Program-made: the position numbers and the translations under genes
Notes under the pieces: model-generated
Database searches by the model: none
What the model was told of the DNA's origin: nothing
The model's input: the letters and a program-made list of their open reading frames with translations, nothing else
Assembly (NCBI GenBank): GCA_014825775.1
Contig: MVAQ01000290.1
Span: 1 to 23,739, forward strand
From: Krasilnikovozyma curviuscula
Taxonomy: Eukaryota > Basidiomycota > Tremellomycetes > Cystofilobasidiales > Mrakiaceae
Length of the DNA: 23,739 nt
Reading direction: 5' to 3'
In this document: positions 21,585-23,739 of the stretch, piece after piece
Layout: every line of letters begins with the position of its first letter
Numbering within the stretch: position 1 is the stretch's first letter

Positions 21585-23029
21585 ATGTCTACGTTTGCTC
21601 ACAAGACGTTCGATGCAGCTCGATATCTTGCCCATAGGTCAGTCTACTAGCTCGGGCAGTGATACGTCAGACGAGACTGCTGAGCTCTGTTCTCCTTTAC
21701 TTTTGCAGGCCAATTTACACTCCTCGACACTACGATATTCTGTATTCGTACCATGCTCGAAAGGGAGGGCAGTTCAAATCTGCCTTGGACGTTGGCTGTG
21801 GTGAGTCTACCTCTCGCCCTCTGTTGCCCTTTTATGTCATCACATGCTAACCGCGTCTTCCTTTGAATTTTCTTCACCAGGACCTGGCTTCATCGCATTA
21901 GAGCTCTCAAAGAAGTTTGACAAGGTCTATGGGATCGATCCTGCTGCTGTATGTCTCTCCTCCTCTACGATCATAGTCTTTCTCTGGTTCCAGAAGCAAC
22001 TGCCGCTGACCAACTCCCGTCCTTTTTTTCCAGTCTATGATTGATGTCGCTCTTCAACCCAACGATGGGACGGGAAAGACAATTGACTACTCGGTTGGGA
22101 GTGCTGAAGATTTGTCGATGTATGAGCCAGAGAGCCTGGACTTGATCGTCGCTGGTCAAGCAGCGCATTGTAAGTTGGTTGTTGCTTTTCTGCAGTGGCC
22201 CAACCATACTCCCATTGCTGACCATCACTTTCTGATAGGGTTCGATCACACGAAGACGTATCCTCAGTTCCTCAAAGCTCTCAGACCAGGCGGCACGCTC
22301 GCTTTCTTTGTGCGTGCACGTTTGTTCATCACTTCAACCTATCAGCTTTCTCACGATGCTTTTTTGCTTCCCAGTCATACGCTGAAATGGTCCTCCCCAA
22401 ATACCCTTCCACGAAGCCCTTAATCAGCTCTTACACCCGCACAGGACCCGAATCTGAGTGAGCCCATTCCCCGAAGCTGCGCTTCCGTGCCTCACTTCTG
22501 ACGACAAGGGTTTTTTTTAATTAAACACAGGAGCGTCGGGAAACACTGGCAGGATCCAGGTAGAGCACTCGTTGAAGGTCTACTCGACGGTGTGCCGTTC
22601 CCAGTGACGAAGAACCTTAAATGGAAGTCTAGGTTCACAGACCAGCTCGAAGGTACATTTCCTGTCTCAGCAGCTGTCAAAGAGCCCGAACCCATCCTCT
22701 CAGAAACGTCCCAGTATGGTGAATGGGATCCAGACTCTCCAGTAAGGTTGAAGAGCTTGTACTCCCCCGACAGCGCGATCGATCACCTTGACAAGACGTA
22801 CGCCAACTCGATGCTGTTAAAGACGCTGACGTGGGAGGGGCTGGAGAGTTACTTAAGGACATTCTCGAGTTTAAACGCGTATCAGAGAGCACACCCGGAG
22901 GATGTTGGAAAGGAAGGTGGGGATGTCGCAGAGAGGTTCTTGCAGAGGCTAAAGAAGGAGGTTGGCGAGGGCATCGATAAGGTAGAAGTTGGTTGGCCGC
23001 TGGGGATTTTCATGGTTAAGAAGCTGTGA
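21585..23029 (+). CDS. SAM-dependent methyltransferase, trans-aconitate methyltransferase-like
   Basis: Predicted small-molecule methyltransferase with a class I Rossmann fold, 333 aa. Seven exons: 21585-21637, 21709-21800, 21881-21948, 22034-22169, 22239-22309, 22375-22457 and 22531-23029, all in frame. The N-terminus (STFAHKTFDAARYLAHRPIY) is the usual opening of this fungal group. Motif I, LDVGCGPG, lies at 44-51 and binds S-adenosylmethionine. An acidic residue ends the next strand (VYGIDPAAS). Motif II is LDLIVAGQAAHWFD and motif III is LRPGGTLAFF. The C-terminal part closes with a WPLGIFMVKKL strand. The general pattern is that of Tmt1/Crg1-like enzymes, which methylate trans-aconitate or related lipophilic acids and toxins, but motifs do not fix the substrate. 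The last exon carries a stretch (about residues 208-255) between the QLEG and SYLRTFSS segments that may be an insertion. It lacks targeting signals, so it is probably cytosolic. Confidence 0.85.
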
Positions 23030-23543
23030 TAGATGAACCTCATAGATGTGTCTGATAAGTGGGAGCTTGTACCTTAGATTTGTATACCCCAAGCGATACC
23101 ATTACCTCTCAAAGGTCCCGCGTACTTGCTAGCTTCACAATATGATTGGCATAGGAAATATTGCAAGAGTTGAACTCAAATATTAATTTAAATATATCCA
23201 GGACCACGCTACTGACACGCTTCTCTCTTTCTCTTATTTTTTGAATCTACTGTGAAAGAAAGTTGTTCATCATCGCTTTTTAAAAGAGACAAACCATTGA
23301 CAAAACTAGCTAAAACAGCTATAAAACCTATCCTTTTGCTTCTCGACTGGTGTCGGCCACGAAGATCCACCTATGTTCTAGCCTTTAATTAACAAATAGC
23401 GGGAGTTAACATCGATGGAGCTATCTTCTCACATCATGAAGGACGGCGAGCAGATGAAGATGACGGTCGCTGTGATGGTGATGCGATGGTGCGCTGTTAG
23501 TTTGATACGCTTTGCTGGGCACTGTAGAAGAAGATATGAATAA
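23030..23543. other. Intergenic stretch after the methyltransferase
   Basis: This is the 3' side of the methyltransferase. It is AT-rich around 23165-23340. A 42-codon plus-strand frame beginning at 23415 has no supporting features. No RNA gene or repeat is visible. Confidence 0.4.
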
Positions 23544-23739
23544 TTACATCATTCGTGTCGTGTAATCCACGGGTGCAAAAGAAGCATCTGTGAGACCAGC
23601 GTGTGTTCCCTTTGGCAAGGCCTCGTAAACAAATGCGCCCCTGCTGCTGGACCTTTGGCTTTTGCTGCAATTGCACTTGACACGAGGAGCTGGCTTGGTA
23701 CTTGCAACTCTCACAAAAGATACAAGATTAATGGGTTTA
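23544..23739 (-). CDS. Possible C-terminal end of a gene cut by the right edge
   Basis: On the minus strand a frame is open from the right edge for 64 codons and ends in TAA at 23544-23546. It reads like protein in its last 35 residues (for example GAFVYEALPKGTHAGLTDAS), then ends DYTTRMM. A second minus-strand frame is also open over much of this stretch, and an AG acceptor within it could shift the exon start. I recognise no domain. Without sequence to the right it cannot be confirmed. Confidence 0.3.
   Translation of the reverse strand, partial: KPINLVSFVRVASTKPAPRVKCNCSKSQRSSSRGAFVYEALPKGTHAGLTDASFAPVDYTTRMM

Noticed and set aside
23415..23543. 42-codon plus-strand frame
   Set aside because: It is too short, Met-rich by chance, and has no supporting context.
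1..23739. tRNA, rRNA, CRISPR or transposon features
   Set aside because: Reading both strands gave no cloverleaf-like block, spaced direct-repeat array, terminal repeats or transposase/reverse-transcriptase motifs.

Overview
The window is nuclear DNA of a filamentous or dimorphic basidiomycete fungus, probably from the Tremellomycetes (Cryptococcus/Kwoniella-like). This rests on dense short introns (mostly 57-110 nt, GTRNGT donors, CTRAY-like branch sites), close gene packing, and fungus-specific proteins: Bud6/Aip3, a Gin4-type kinase with a C-terminal KA1-like module, an Shr3 chaperone and a Zn2Cys6 regulator. The lineage call is inference; no marker gene fixes it. I rebuilt each gene by following splice sites and checking that the exon lengths keep one reading frame from ATG to stop.

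Layout, left to right. (1) The 5' part of an unrecognised gene on the minus strand runs off the left edge (1-489). (2) A short coiled-coil-type gene on the plus strand (1051-1718) has an apparent one-base frameshift. (3) Four minus-strand genes follow: a phytanoyl-CoA dioxygenase-family enzyme (1924-3604), BUD6 (4181-8257), a transcription factor with two tandem zinc clusters (8431-10994), and a GIN4-type kinase (11812-15072). (4) A minus-strand type II membrane glycosyltransferase-like gene (16356-18585) is divergent from SHR3 on the plus strand (19848-21059). (5) A SAM-dependent methyltransferase lies on the plus strand (21585-23029). (6) A possible gene end on the minus strand meets the right edge (23544-23739).

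BUD6 and GIN4 both belong to the polarity/bud-neck machinery: formin-driven actin assembly and septin organisation. They sit two genes apart on the same strand with the zinc-cluster regulator between them. SHR3 (ER exit of amino-acid permeases) and the glycosyltransferase both act in the secretory pathway. Otherwise the window reads as ordinary fungal housekeeping and regulatory territory. I see no mobile element, CRISPR array, tRNA or rRNA, and no convincing wholly new system. The points most worth checking are the tandem zinc clusters, the BUD6 micro-exons, the frameshifted small gene and the under-described glycosyltransferase.
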